From assembly GCA_946482545.1 (NCBI GenBank), contig CAMLRX010000012.1, positions 1 to 52,253 of the forward strand: a DNA stretch of 52,253 bases. The letters run 5' to 3'. Shown here in pieces: positions 34,515-43,311 of the stretch. The notes beneath the pieces are model-generated. The model made no database searches. It worked only from the letters and a program-made list of their open reading frames with translations, and was not told the origin of the DNA. The position numbers and the translations under genes are program-made. Every line of letters begins with the position of its first letter. Position 1 is the stretch's first letter. The stretch is from an uncultured Flavihumibacter sp. Its GTDB lineage: Bacteria > Bacteroidota > Bacteroidia > Chitinophagales > Chitinophagaceae.

Positions 34515-35217
34515 TCTTTATCTCAATATTCCGGTACCAAACCTGATCCCCGTGATCCTGCAACGCGATACGTCCGGATTTGTATTTCCCGAAATCTGCC
34601 CAGGATTTGAATTTGCTTCCGGCCACGAGCTGGTTCCAGTTTTCGTCCCACATGGTGGTCTCTACTATTTTCACACCATTCAGCATGAAAGTCAGTTTCC
34701 CCTTGTTGGCAATGATTTCCGCGAGGTTCCATTGTCCAACGGGTTTTACCGGTTCGGAGGAACTCGCGATCAGATCGTACAGATCGCCGGTACGGTGTTT
34801 ATGGATTTTTCCGTCGGCATGGCCATCATTGTCCAGCACCTGCATTTCGGGACCGGTGAGGTAGGTTTGGCTGAACTTCGGATCCTCTTTCACGAAGAAA
34901 ATGATCCCACTGTTTCCTTTGGGAGAAATTTTCCATTCCAGTTTCAGGTGGAAGTTGCTGTATTCTTCATTTGTTACGAGGTCACCTCCCGTGGTTCCGG
35001 GGGATTTCACGAGGGTGATGGCGCCATCTTCCACTTTCCAGGCATCGCCCGCTGTGGACTTGTTGAACGTGTGCCATCCGTTGGTGGTTTTACCATCGAA
35101 GAGTTTGATCCATCCTTCTTTGGAAGATGCTGTAGTCATGGAAGTGCTTTTTTTAGCGCTGCTGCAGCCTGCGGCTACGATGCCTGCGGCCAGTAAGGTA
35201 AGAAAGGTGTTACGCAT
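34507..35217 (-). CDS. DUF1080 lipoprotein (3-keto-disaccharide hydrolase family)
   Basis: A 236-residue lipoprotein (signal peptide with lipid-anchored Cys18, MRNTFLTLLAAGIVAAGC). The mature part is the DUF1080 concanavalin-like fold: EGWIKLFDGKTTNGWHTFNK, then FHLKLEWKISPKGNSGIIFF and GPEMQVLDNDGHADGKIHKH, ending with LQDHGDQVWYRNIEIKKF. Members of this family are described as 3-keto-glycoside hydrolases or lyases acting after oxidation of a glycoside at carbon 3. The gene is last in a minus-strand set with a cytochrome c three bases upstream and a TIM-barrel isomerase, opposite a GMC oxidoreductase arm. Periplasmic or outer-membrane placement is inferred. Confidence 0.9.
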   Translation of the reverse strand: MRNTFLTLLAAGIVAAGCSSAKKSTSMTTASSKEGWIKLFDGKTTNGWHTFNKSTAGDAWKVEDGAITLVKSPGTTGGDLVTNEEYSNFHLKLEWKISPKGNSGIIFFVKEDPKFSQTYLTGPEMQVLDNDGHADGKIHKHRTGDLYDLIASSSEPVKPVGQWNLAEIIANKGKLTFMLNGVKIVETTMWDENWNQLVAGSKFKSWADFGKYKSGRIALQDHGDQVWYRNIEIKKF

Positions 35218-35220
35218 GGG

Positions 35221-35637
35221 TTAATTGTTTTTGAGCAGGAAGATATATTTCACCATAGCTTTCGCGTCGTCCTGGGAAATATTGTCGTGGGCGGCCATGG
35301 GCACCTGTCCCCAAACGCCGCTACCGCCTTTGATGATCTTTTCGGCCAGCATGGAAAGATTGGCTTCGTTGTTCTCGTATTTGTTGGCGATATCGCGGTA
35401 AGAAGGACCGATAAGTTTGTCGTCCACTTTATGACAGGTAAGGCAGTCGGAATTCCCGATGAGTGAGAGCCCTTTTGTGTAATCGGGGTTGCTGCTCATG
35501 TCGTCAGCGGGCTTTGGTGTTTCTGTGGCCGTTTTATCGGCGGGTTCGGTGGTGTTTGTTTTGGTGGATTCTTCCGCGCTGTTACCGCAGGCGTAGCAAA
35601 GTGCGCCCATCAGCACTACAAAAGCCAGTTTTTTCAT
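35221..35637 (-). CDS. Lipoprotein c-type cytochrome
   Basis: A 138-residue single-haem cytochrome c with a lipoprotein signal (lipid-anchored Cys17 in LCYACGNS). After a Thr/Glu/Lys-rich linker of about 30 residues, the haem motif CLTCHK has Cys65, Cys68 and axial His69. The distal Met is probably in QVPMAAHDNISQDDAKAMVK. It ends three bases before the DUF1080 start, so the two are tightly coupled. It is the likely electron acceptor for the GMC oxidoreductase encoded 5 kb away in the divergent arm, as in three-subunit FAD glucose dehydrogenases. Confidence 0.9.
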   Translation of the reverse strand: MKKLAFVVLMGALCYACGNSAEESTKTNTTEPADKTATETPKPADDMSSNPDYTKGLSLIGNSDCLTCHKVDDKLIGPSYRDIANKYENNEANLSMLAEKIIKGGSGVWGQVPMAAHDNISQDDAKAMVKYIFLLKNN

Positions 35638-35695
35638 CTTGATTGTTGTTGATATTGAGTAAAATAGTCCGTCGCCGCTAAAGTTCTGAAAAGAA

Positions 35696-36751
35696 TCAGT
35701 TCAATCCCAGAATCCTGCGGTTAAAATTTTCATCCGCGCCCTGTCCGGCGAAATCGTCGAATGCTTTTTCTGTAACGCGGATGATGTGGTCCGCGATGAA
35801 CTGTGCACCTTCGCGGGCCCCGTCTTCCGGGTGTTTAAGGCAGCATTCCCATTCCATAACGGCCCATCCTTTAAAATCGTATTGGGCCAGTTTGCTGAAA
35901 ATGGCCTGGAAATCCACCTGACCATCACCTGGTGAACGGAACCTTCCCGCCCGGTTGATCCAGCCCTGGAACCCGCCGTACACCCCTTGTTTTCCCGTGG
36001 GATTAAATTCCGCATCCTTCACATGGAATGCTTTGATGCGTTCATGGTAATGATCGATATAGCTGATATAATCGAGGCACTGCAATACAAAATGGCTGGG
36101 ATCGTACAATAAACATGCGCGGGCATGGTTGTTCACTTTCTCCAGGAACATTTCGTAGGAAATACCATCGTGGAGGTCTTCTCCCGGATGAATTTCATAA
36201 CAAACATCCACGCCGTTCTCATCGAATACATCCAGGATGGGCTTCCACCTGTTGGCGAGTTCTGTGAACCCGGTTTCCACCAATCCGGCGGGACGTTGCG
36301 GCCAGGGGTATACCGTATGCCACAGCAACGATCCGCTGAAAGTGGCGTGCGCGTTAAGGCCCAGGTTGGCGCTGGCTTTCGCGGCGTATTTCAACTGTTG
36401 GGTGGCCCATTCGGTTTTGGCTTTCAGGTCACCTTTCAGTTCCGCGGGCGCGAACCCATCGAACAACTCATTGTAAGCGGGATGGCAGGCCACGAGCTGT
36501 CCTTGCAGGTGCGTGGACAATTCCGTTATCTCCAGTCCGGCGGCGGCAATGGTGCCTTTCAGTTCATCGGCGTAGGTTTTGCTTTCCGCCGCTTTTTTCA
36601 GATCGATGCAACGGGGATCCCAGGTGGGTATCTGTACACCTTTGAAACCGAGATCGGCGGCCCATTTGCAGATGGTGGTGAGGTTATTGAATGGTGGTTC
36701 ATCGCCGAGGAATTGGGCGAGGAAGATTGCAGGGCCTTTTATTGTTGTCAT
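35696..36751 (-). CDS. Sugar phosphate isomerase/epimerase (xylose isomerase-like TIM barrel)
   Basis: A 351-residue AP-endonuclease-2/xylose-isomerase-like TIM barrel without a signal peptide, so cytoplasmic. Metal-binding segments are visible: VCYEIHPGEDLHDGISYEMF, LLYDPSHFVLQCLDYISYID, IKAFHVKDAEFNPTGKQGV and WAVMEWECCLKHPEDGAREG. Members isomerise or epimerise sugars, inositol derivatives or keto-sugars; the actual substrate is unknown. The frame is open upstream to 36808, but that part reads through the DNA repeat at 36777-36810, so ATG 36751 is correct. The gap to the cytochrome gene is 58 bases, so it is likely in the same transcript. Confidence 0.88.
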   Translation of the reverse strand: MTTIKGPAIFLAQFLGDEPPFNNLTTICKWAADLGFKGVQIPTWDPRCIDLKKAAESKTYADELKGTIAAAGLEITELSTHLQGQLVACHPAYNELFDGFAPAELKGDLKAKTEWATQQLKYAAKASANLGLNAHATFSGSLLWHTVYPWPQRPAGLVETGFTELANRWKPILDVFDENGVDVCYEIHPGEDLHDGISYEMFLEKVNNHARACLLYDPSHFVLQCLDYISYIDHYHERIKAFHVKDAEFNPTGKQGVYGGFQGWINRAGRFRSPGDGQVDFQAIFSKLAQYDFKGWAVMEWECCLKHPEDGAREGAQFIADHIIRVTEKAFDDFAGQGADENFNRRILGLN

Positions 36752-36776
36752 AAGAAGATGATTTAAGATTATTTTT

Positions 36777-36949
36777 TCACGCCAAGACGCAAAGGAGCAA
36801 GGACGCAAAGTTCGTTTATGTTGATAAAGCTGTTAACAAATGGCATCAGGTAGAGCACGTTTTATCACATCAAAGGAGCATCGAAAACAAGCAAACATTC
36901 ACCACATCAGCAACTCCTTGCGTCCTTGCTCCTTTGCGTCTTTGCGTGA
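36777..36949. repeat. Inverted repeat element, CGCAAAGGAGCAAGGACGC family, copy A
   Basis: The arm at 36777-36810 (containing GACGCAAAGGAGCAAGGACG) and the arm at 36916-36949 are inverted copies, 32 of 34 bases matching, around a 105-base centre. It fills the gap between the TIM-barrel gene and the Gfo/Idh/MocA gene. A second copy lies at 48884-49103. Such repeats are widespread in this phylum. Confidence 0.7.
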
Positions 36950-36953
36950 CCAT

Positions 36954-38111
36954 TTACACCTCAAAAGCCACCCACTTTTCAGCAGATTTCCCGCTCCGCA
37001 CCACATTCTCCACGAATGCCATCCCTCTAACCCCATCTTCTGCTCCGGGAAAATCGAGTGATTCTTTGGAAGGCGTTTCTCCTTTTTCCATCGCCACCAC
37101 GCTCTGCGCGAAATTGCGGTAGAGGTTAGCGAACGCTTCGAGGTAACCTTCCGGATGCCCCGGAGGTGTTCTTGTATTGTGCGCGGCGTAACTGCTGAGA
37201 TAACCTGCTCCGGTGCGGAGGATCTGCGCGGGCAGATCGGGCCATTTCAGGATAAGACTGTTCGCATCTTCCTGGCGCCACTCAAGGCCGCCTTTTTCTC
37301 CGTAAACGCGGATCTTCACATTGTTCTCTTCACCCGCAGCTACCTGTGTGGCGAACAACATACCGGATGCGCCGTTGTCGAAACGCAACATCACCATGCC
37401 GTCGTCGTCGAGTTGTCTTCCTTCGACTACTATATTAAGGTCGGCACAGAGTTCGGTAACTTTTGCGCCGGTAACATACTCCGCCATATTGAAAGCATGT
37501 GTGCCGATATCGCCCATGGCACCGGCGATACCGCTTTTGGAAGGATCGGTTCTCCAGCTCGCCTGCTTGTTTTCCGTTTTCTCCGCGAGGGTGCTGAGCC
37601 AGCCCTGGGGGTATTCCACATATACTTTCCGGATTTTCCCCAGCCTTCCCTCTTTCACCACCTGGCGCGCCTCTTTCAGCATGGGGTAACCTGTATAGGT
37701 ATGCGTAAGACAAAACAGTTTTCCGCTTTGCTCCACGACTTGTTTCAACTCCTTCGCTTCTGCGAGCGTGAAGGTCATCGGTTTATCCAGTACTACGTGG
37801 AAACCATTTTCCAAAGCCGCTTTCGCGGGTGCGAAATGCACGTGGTTGGGCGTAACGATGCTCACGAAATCCATCCTTACATTTTCGGGCAGTTGCCGCT
37901 CCTGTTCAATCATATCCCACCAGGAAGCATATACCCTTTCAGGTGGAAGCCCCAGCATTATGCCGCTCTCTTTAGATTTTGCAGGATCGCTGCTGAAAGC
38001 GCCGCAAACCAGTTCAATTTCTCCATCCATAGCCGCCGCAATGCGGTGCACAGCGCCTATGAACGCGCCGATACCGCCTCCTACCATGCCCATTCTGAGT
38101 TTTCTTTTCAT
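36954..38111 (-). CDS. Gfo/Idh/MocA family oxidoreductase
   Basis: A 385-residue NAD(P)-dependent oxidoreductase. The N-terminal Rossmann domain begins RKLRMGMVGGGIGAFIGAVH (nucleotide-binding glycine loop). The catalytic Lys is in the family motif HVVLDKPMTFTLAEAKEL, and the C-terminal substrate domain has GIAGAMGDIGTHAFNMAEYV. Members oxidise sugars, inositol or keto-sugars. No signal peptide, so cytoplasmic. It leads the minus-strand arm and is divergent from the MFS gene, with a 9-bp inverted repeat at 38182-38210 upstream. The following gene is separated by the inverted repeat element. Confidence 0.92.
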   Translation of the reverse strand: MKRKLRMGMVGGGIGAFIGAVHRIAAAMDGEIELVCGAFSSDPAKSKESGIMLGLPPERVYASWWDMIEQERQLPENVRMDFVSIVTPNHVHFAPAKAALENGFHVVLDKPMTFTLAEAKELKQVVEQSGKLFCLTHTYTGYPMLKEARQVVKEGRLGKIRKVYVEYPQGWLSTLAEKTENKQASWRTDPSKSGIAGAMGDIGTHAFNMAEYVTGAKVTELCADLNIVVEGRQLDDDGMVMLRFDNGASGMLFATQVAAGEENNVKIRVYGEKGGLEWRQEDANSLILKWPDLPAQILRTGAGYLSSYAAHNTRTPPGHPEGYLEAFANLYRNFAQSVVAMEKGETPSKESLDFPGAEDGVRGMAFVENVVRSGKSAEKWVAFEV

Positions 38112-38426
38112 GCTGCTCTATTTAAGTTTAGAATATGCGGAAGTTACCGTGCAATTTTACCTTAATGCCTGCTGTTTTATAACAAATGATGGTATTATTT
38201 TATCATTTGTATTTACAAAAGATTGCCGGTGATTAAATTGTTGTGCGCAAAACAGGCAGCAAGGTAAAACGGGCATTAAGTTAGGAACAAAAATTTTCAA
38301 AACGGGTAAATTTTACACAATGTTGGGTGAGGTGGTCTTATTTTACCCGGAAAAAAATTACATTTATGCCTTCCCCGGAACCCTTGGGAAAACCAAACGA
38401 TCAATCAATCAAAACAACCTAGCGGT
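38112..38426. other. Divergent intergenic region between the two sugar-locus arms
   Basis: 315 non-coding bases with start codons facing outwards on both sides. The only clear feature is the perfect 9-bp inverted repeat described separately. No TAnnTTTG box with a correctly placed TTG was found. No gene seen. Confidence 0.5.
38182..38210. promoter_or_regulatory. Candidate operator (9-bp inverted repeat)
   Basis: ACAAATGAT at 38182-38190 and ATCATTTGT at 38202-38210 are perfect inverted repeats with an 11-base spacer, about two helical turns centre to centre. The site lies 70-100 bases upstream of the Gfo/Idh/MocA gene in the divergent region. A dimeric regulator is plausible; no regulator gene is next to it. 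Confidence 0.4.
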
Positions 38427-39701
38427 ATGCAAGCCATCCAGCGGAACAAACTTTTTGTAGCCAGTTGCCTGGCATTATTGGTAACCTCTCTTTCTTTCGG
38501 CATCCGTGCCGGTATCCTCGGTAAACTCGGCGTGGAGTTCAACTTAAACGGACAGGAACTCGCGATCATAACCGGAACCGCTTTCTGGGGATTTCCCCTC
38601 GCGGTGGTGATCGGCGGTTTCATTGTAGATGCCATTGGCATGAAACGATTGCTGGTAGCGGCATTTGTATTGCACCTGCTTGGTATCGTGCTCACCATCT
38701 GCACCCCTTATTTCAGTTCAGGCTTCTGGCCATTGTTCATCTCCACACTTTTCATCGGGATGGCGAACGGGACGGTGGAAGCGGCCTGTAACCCACTGGT
38801 GGCAACTATTTATTCAGACAATAAAACCACCAAACTGAACCACTTCCATTTGTGGTTCCCCGGTGGAATTGTTGTAGGTACATTAATCGTTTACTTTTTA
38901 AGTGAACTTGGCCTTGGCTGGCAAATACAAGTGGCAACCATGCTTATCCCCACTTTTCTGTATGGTTATCTTTTCCTTAAACTCGACTTTCCCGTTACCG
39001 AACGTGTGGCTTCCGGCGTAACCACGGCACAGATGTATAAATCTGTAACCAGCCCGCTTTTCATCTTCATGTTCATCTGTATGTTCGGCACCGCAATCAC
39101 TGAGTTGTTCACCAACCAGTGGATCGAGATTTTATTGAAGAATGTAACCAGTCATGGTATCCTGATCCTCGCGCTCACCGCGGGTGTACAGGTATTGGGT
39201 CGTGCGGTGGCGGGGCCCATCGTTCACCGTATTTCGCCATCGGGCGTGTTGCTGGTTTCGGCTGTTCTTTCCGCGATCGGGCTGTACCTGATGGGGTCAG
39301 TATCAGGTAATATGCTGATTGTGGCCGCCATCATCTTTGGTTTGGGCATCACGTATTTCTGGCCCACGATGCTGGGATTCGTTTCTGAAAATATCCCGCA
39401 ATCCGGCGCATTGGGCATGAACCTGATGGGCGGCGCAGGTATGTTCGCCGTATCCGTTTATACTTATTTCATGGGTGGCTTTTACGATAACATCATTGCG
39501 AAGAACCTGCCCGCTGGCGCAGACCTCAAAACTTACCAAAGCGCGGCAGCCGGAACACCGGAAGCGGCGGCATTTGCGCAGGCACAGGCAGTAGCGGGAC
39601 CGGAAATCATCAATGTAACGCTGGTGATTCCCATCATACTGGTGGTAGCTTTCGCGGGCCTGTTCTTCTACATGAGAAAGCGTCAGCCTGTACATGCTTA
39701 A
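38427..39701 (+). CDS. MFS sugar transporter
   Basis: A 424-residue, 12-helix major facilitator transporter. It starts QAIQRNKLFVASCLALLVTS and has the FucP/sugar-transporter-like look: GIRAGILGKLGVEFNLNGQE, FLFIS-type helices, FIGMANGTVEAACNPLVATI with the conserved N-P in the second part of the N-domain, and NHFHLWFPGGIVVG. It likely imports a sugar or keto-sugar into the cytoplasm for the TIM-barrel and Gfo/Idh/MocA enzymes. It is first in the plus arm (transporter, isomerase, GMC, small subunit). ATG 38427 directly follows an AACCTAGCGGT leader; no alternative start is better. Confidence 0.88.
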   Translation: MQAIQRNKLFVASCLALLVTSLSFGIRAGILGKLGVEFNLNGQELAIITGTAFWGFPLAVVIGGFIVDAIGMKRLLVAAFVLHLLGIVLTICTPYFSSGFWPLFISTLFIGMANGTVEAACNPLVATIYSDNKTTKLNHFHLWFPGGIVVGTLIVYFLSELGLGWQIQVATMLIPTFLYGYLFLKLDFPVTERVASGVTTAQMYKSVTSPLFIFMFICMFGTAITELFTNQWIEILLKNVTSHGILILALTAGVQVLGRAVAGPIVHRISPSGVLLVSAVLSAIGLYLMGSVSGNMLIVAAIIFGLGITYFWPTMLGFVSENIPQSGALGMNLMGGAGMFAVSVYTYFMGGFYDNIIAKNLPAGADLKTYQSAAAGTPEAAAFAQAQAVAGPEIINVTLVIPIILVVAFAGLFFYMRKRQPVHA

Positions 39702-39757
39702 CATTTTCTTTAACAATTACAACGGGTCTGGTTCCTTAATTTCAACTTTTCGATACT

Positions 39758-40642
39758 ATGCAATCTTCTAATACCCGCCGTTCGGCGATAAAAAATCTGG
39801 TTATGAGTGGCATCGCCGTAGGAGCCTTCCCCTCCCTTTCCATGGCTGAAAAAGCTGCGCTGGAGCAAAGTCCGGCATTGAAAGGAAATATCAATCATTC
39901 TGTTTGTTACTGGTGCTATGGCGGTATTCCTTTCGAAGAATTCTGCGCCGCGGTAAAACAACTGGGCATCAAAGCGGTGGACCTTGTGGGACCGAAAGAC
40001 TGGGACACCCTGAAAAAGCACGGTCTTGATTCTTCTATGTGTAATGGTGCAGAGATCAGTCTTACAGAAGGATGGAACGATCCCCAGTACCACGAAAAAC
40101 TCATTCAGAATTATTCAGAAATGATTCCGCTGGTGGCGAAGGCAGGCTACAAAAACCTGATCTGCTTCTCCGGCAACAAGCGGGGCATGGATGATGAAAC
40201 CGGGTTAAAAAACAGTGCTGAGGGCCTGAAAAAAATCATGGCGCTGGCAGAAAAAAACGGGGTCACCATCATCATGGAACTGCTGAACAGCAAAGTGAAC
40301 CATAAAGATTATATGTGCGACCGCTCCGTTTGGGGTGTGGAACTCTGCAAAAGAGTAGGGTCCGAAAACTTCAAACTGCTGTACGATATTTACCACATGC
40401 AGATCGATGAAGGGGATGTGATTGCCACCATCAAACAAAATCATCAATACTACGGGCATTACCACACCGCGGGTGTACCGGGAAGAAACGAGATCGATGA
40501 AACGCAGGAATTGTATTATCCCGCTATCATGCGCGCCATTCTTTCCACCGGGTTCAAAGGGTATGTGGCGCAGGAATTTGTTCCGAAGCAACCCGATAAA
40601 ATCGCTTCACTGAAGCAAGCCATCACGATATGTGATGTGTAA
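39758..40642 (+). CDS. Tat-exported hydroxypyruvate-isomerase-like TIM barrel protein
   Basis: A 294-residue TIM-barrel protein preceded by a twin-arginine signal (NTRRSAIKNLVMSGIAVGAF), so exported folded to the periplasm. The mature part has NHSVCYWCYGGIPFEEFCAA, IIMELLNSKVNHKDYMCDRS, LLYDIYHMQIDEGDVI and GHYHTAGVPGRNEIDETQEL, as in hydroxypyruvate isomerases (Hyi) with their Glu/Asp/His metal site. A periplasmic location differs from classic Hyi and fits an enzyme acting on keto-sugars made by the GMC oxidoreductase. It lies between the MFS and GMC genes, with a gap of about 50 bases to each. Confidence 0.88.
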   Translation: MQSSNTRRSAIKNLVMSGIAVGAFPSLSMAEKAALEQSPALKGNINHSVCYWCYGGIPFEEFCAAVKQLGIKAVDLVGPKDWDTLKKHGLDSSMCNGAEISLTEGWNDPQYHEKLIQNYSEMIPLVAKAGYKNLICFSGNKRGMDDETGLKNSAEGLKKIMALAEKNGVTIIMELLNSKVNHKDYMCDRSVWGVELCKRVGSENFKLLYDIYHMQIDEGDVIATIKQNHQYYGHYHTAGVPGRNEIDETQELYYPAIMRAILSTGFKGYVAQEFVPKQPDKIASLKQAITICDV

Positions 40643-40693
40643 TATTTGTAACGACTGTTAAAGCAATAAAGTAAAAATCAAAACAATTTTGTT

Positions 40694-42373
40694 ATGGCGG
40701 AGAACACCTATGATGCCATTGTGATCGGCTCGGGGATCAGTGGCGGCTGGGCAGCAAAAGAGCTCACGGAAAAAGGACTGAAGACCCTGATGCTGGAACG
40801 CGGCAGAAACATAGAACACGGTAAAGATTATGTGAATGCCAATAAGGGTCCCTGGGAATTCCCACACCGTGGTGGCAGAACACAGCAGATGATCGAAGAT
40901 TATCCCGTGCTGAAAAGGGATTATCCGCTGAACGAAAAGAACCTGGATTACTGGGTCAACGAAAAAGACTGTCCCTATACCGAAGTGAAACGCTTCGACT
41001 GGTACCGTGGTTACCATGTTGGCGGAAGATCCCTGATGTGGGGCCGCCAGAGCTACCGCCTCAGCGACCTTGATTTCGAAGCCAACGCAAAAGATGGTAT
41101 CGCCACCGACTGGCCCATCCGCTACAAAGACCTGGAAAAATGGTACGATTACGTGGAAGGATTCGCCGGCATCTCAGGCTCGGTTGAAAATATCCCCCAC
41201 CTTCCGGACGGTAATTTCCTGCCGCCGATGGAGATGAACTGCGTAGAAAAAGATGTTTCTAAAAGACTGAAAGAATACTACAAAGGCAACCGTCACATGA
41301 TCATCGGGCGCGTGGCTAACCTCACGGCTCCGCACAAGGGTCGTGTAAACTGCCAGTACCGCGATAAATGCTGGCTGGGTTGTCCGTTCGGCGCCTACTT
41401 CAGCACCCAATCTTCTACTTTACCTGCAGCCATGAAAACGGGTAACCTCACCCTGCGGCCATGGTCCATCGTTACCGAAATCATCTACGATAAGGATACG
41501 AAGAAGGCCAAAGGGGTGAAAGTGCTGGACGCGGAAACCAACAAAACTTACGAGTTCTTCGCCAAAGTGATCTTCCTCAACGCTTCTGCACTTAACTCAA
41601 CCTGGGTGCTGATGAACTCTGCTACAGATGTATGGCCGGAAGGTCTGGGCAGCAGCAGCGGACAACTGGGCAACAACCTGATGGACCACCACCTGCGCGT
41701 GGGCGCCAGCGGAGAAGTGGATGGCTATGAAGACAAGTATTATTTTGGTCGACGTGCAAACGGTATCTATATCCCACGTTTCGTAAACGTTGGCGACGAT
41801 AAACGCGATTATATCCGTGGATTCGGTTACCAGGGACGTGCCAGCCGCCAGGACTGGAGAAGGGAAATCCCTGAACTGTCCATCGGCGCAGAACTGAAAG
41901 AAGCGTTGACCGAACCCGGTAAATGGACCTTCGGCATCGGCGGATTCGGTGAAACACTGCCTTACCACGAAAACAAAGTGACGCTCGATAAAAACAAAAA
42001 AGACAAATGGGGCCTTCCCGTTCTCGCCATCGACGCGGAACTGAAAGACAATGAGTGGAAGATGCGTAAAGACATGCAGTCTGAAGCCGTTGCTATGCTG
42101 GAAGCCGTTGGGCTTAAAAATGTGCACGGTTACGAAAACGACCAGGCACTGGGCATGGGCATCCACGAAATGGGTACCGCACGCATGGGCTCCGATCCGA
42201 AAAACTCCGTGCTGAACGGCAACAACCAGGTATGGGATTGTAAAAATGTGTTCGTGACCGATGGCGCGGCTATGACCTCCGCCGGTTGTCAGAACCCTTC
42301 CCTTACCTACATGGCACTTACTGCACGCGCAGTGGATTATGCCGTGAGCGAACTTAAAAAACAAAACCTGTAA
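40694..42373 (+). CDS. GMC family oxidoreductase (predicted glycoside 3-dehydrogenase type)
   Basis: A 559-residue FAD enzyme. The N-terminal dinucleotide motif is YDAIVIGSGISGGWAAKELT (GxGxxG), with LMLERG, the end of strand 2. Substrate-domain blocks are DWYRGYHVGGRSLMWGRQSY and CQYRDKCWLGCPFGAYFSTQ (a Cys-rich patch as in dehydrogenase-type GMC enzymes). The C-terminal active-site part is GMGIHEMGTARMGSDPKNSV and GAAMTSAGCQNPSLTYMALT. There is no signal peptide; it probably rides out with the Tat-bearing small subunit encoded 16 bases downstream. Its electrons would go to the lipoprotein cytochrome c. Substrate (glucoside or related) is inferred from neighbours. Confidence 0.92.
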   Translation: MAENTYDAIVIGSGISGGWAAKELTEKGLKTLMLERGRNIEHGKDYVNANKGPWEFPHRGGRTQQMIEDYPVLKRDYPLNEKNLDYWVNEKDCPYTEVKRFDWYRGYHVGGRSLMWGRQSYRLSDLDFEANAKDGIATDWPIRYKDLEKWYDYVEGFAGISGSVENIPHLPDGNFLPPMEMNCVEKDVSKRLKEYYKGNRHMIIGRVANLTAPHKGRVNCQYRDKCWLGCPFGAYFSTQSSTLPAAMKTGNLTLRPWSIVTEIIYDKDTKKAKGVKVLDAETNKTYEFFAKVIFLNASALNSTWVLMNSATDVWPEGLGSSSGQLGNNLMDHHLRVGASGEVDGYEDKYYFGRRANGIYIPRFVNVGDDKRDYIRGFGYQGRASRQDWRREIPELSIGAELKEALTEPGKWTFGIGGFGETLPYHENKVTLDKNKKDKWGLPVLAIDAELKDNEWKMRKDMQSEAVAMLEAVGLKNVHGYENDQALGMGIHEMGTARMGSDPKNSVLNGNNQVWDCKNVFVTDGAAMTSAGCQNPSLTYMALTARAVDYAVSELKKQNL

Positions 42374-42389
42374 CCGAAATATAACAACC

Positions 42390-42962
42390 ATGAACAGAAG
42401 AGATGCCCTCTCCGCCGTTGCACTCCTGATGGGTGGTACCATTGTTGGCGCCAATGTTTTCCTTACAGGTTGCAATACCGCCGAAGAAAAACCCGGCGAA
42501 GGAATGCTATTCACCGACAAGCAGATCGCATGGCTCGATGAAGTGGCCGAAACCATCATCCCTACCACGTCTACCCCGGGCGCGAAAGCCGCCAAAGTAG
42601 GCGCTTTCATGAACGTGATGGTGCGCGATTGCTACACCCAAGAAGAACAGGAAGCCTTTAAAGCAGGCTTTAAAAAACTGGAAGATGCCTGCAAGGCGAA
42701 GTTCAGTAAAGGCTTTATGGATTGCACGCCGGAACAACGCAAAGAGCTGCTCACCGCACTCGATGCGGAACAAAAAGAATTCCAGAACACAAAGAAAAAA
42801 GAAGAACCCAAACACTATTTCAGGCTCATGAAAGAACTCACATTGCTGGGTTATTTCACTTCAGAAATCGGTTCTAAACAAGCGATGCGCTATGTAGAGA
42901 CTCCGGGAAGGTTTGATGCCTGCGTTCCTTATACTAAAGGAGAAAAACTTTGGGTAGCATAG
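42390..42962 (+). CDS. Gluconate 2-dehydrogenase subunit 3 family lipoprotein (GMC small subunit)
   Basis: A 190-residue small subunit with a Tat signal (MNRRDALSAVALLMGG) that ends in a lipobox with Cys28 (NVFLTGC). The mature part has the family pattern: FTDKQIAWLDEVAETIIPTT with PGAKAAKVGAFMNVMVRDCY, ending LGYFTSEIGSKQAMRYVETP and GRFDACVPYTKGEKLWVA. In the FAD glucose dehydrogenase and gluconate dehydrogenase complexes this subunit carries the large subunit across the membrane and stabilises it. It follows the GMC gene by 16 bases. It is likely anchored in the membrane by the lipid. Confidence 0.92.
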   Translation: MNRRDALSAVALLMGGTIVGANVFLTGCNTAEEKPGEGMLFTDKQIAWLDEVAETIIPTTSTPGAKAAKVGAFMNVMVRDCYTQEEQEAFKAGFKKLEDACKAKFSKGFMDCTPEQRKELLTALDAEQKEFQNTKKKEEPKHYFRLMKELTLLGYFTSEIGSKQAMRYVETPGRFDACVPYTKGEKLWVA

Positions 42963-42969
42963 GAAATTA

Positions 42970-43027
42970 TAAATTTTGAATGTTGGATTTTGGATGGAGG
43001 GAACCTTTCATTCAAGATTCAACATTC
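42970..43027. repeat. TTGAATGATGGAT-family hairpin repeat
   Basis: GAATGTTGGATTTTGGATG pairs imperfectly with CATTCAAGATTCAACATTC around a 12-base loop, just after the small-subunit stop. Related to 34296-34328, 34483-34514 and 43422-43446. It may act as a plus-strand terminator. Confidence 0.5.
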
Positions 43028-43287
43028 TCTTCTACGCATCTATCCTTTTTACATTGCTGGAAACTGAACAGAATAACTATGGGCAGAATAAAATAAGCAT
43101 AGTTTAATCATCGCCATGTCTTCAGTTTGCAGAACCTCCTCTATTGATACTTTCGGTAAATAATAAAATGGGCTTTATCTGATAAAGTCACGGTGGATAT
43201 TAGTGTTTGCACAAAACAAGTATTTTCCTTCTTCTATGCGGCATAAACAACCTACCTGAGTAATGGTGTTTCAACGGACGAGCAGAC

Positions 43288-43311
43288 CGGAAAACAACGT
43301 CGGTGGCACCG
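43288..43311 (-). repeat. 24-base dispersed motif, reversed copy
   Basis: Exact reverse complement of the 24-base motif at 143-166 and 51606-51629 (GGTGCCACCGACGTTGTTTT core). Only this part of the larger repeat is present. Confidence 0.6.

Noticed and set aside
41597..42610. 337-codon frame antisense to the GMC oxidoreductase and small subunit
   Set aside because: Both sense genes have clear family motifs; the antisense frame has no recognisable domain.
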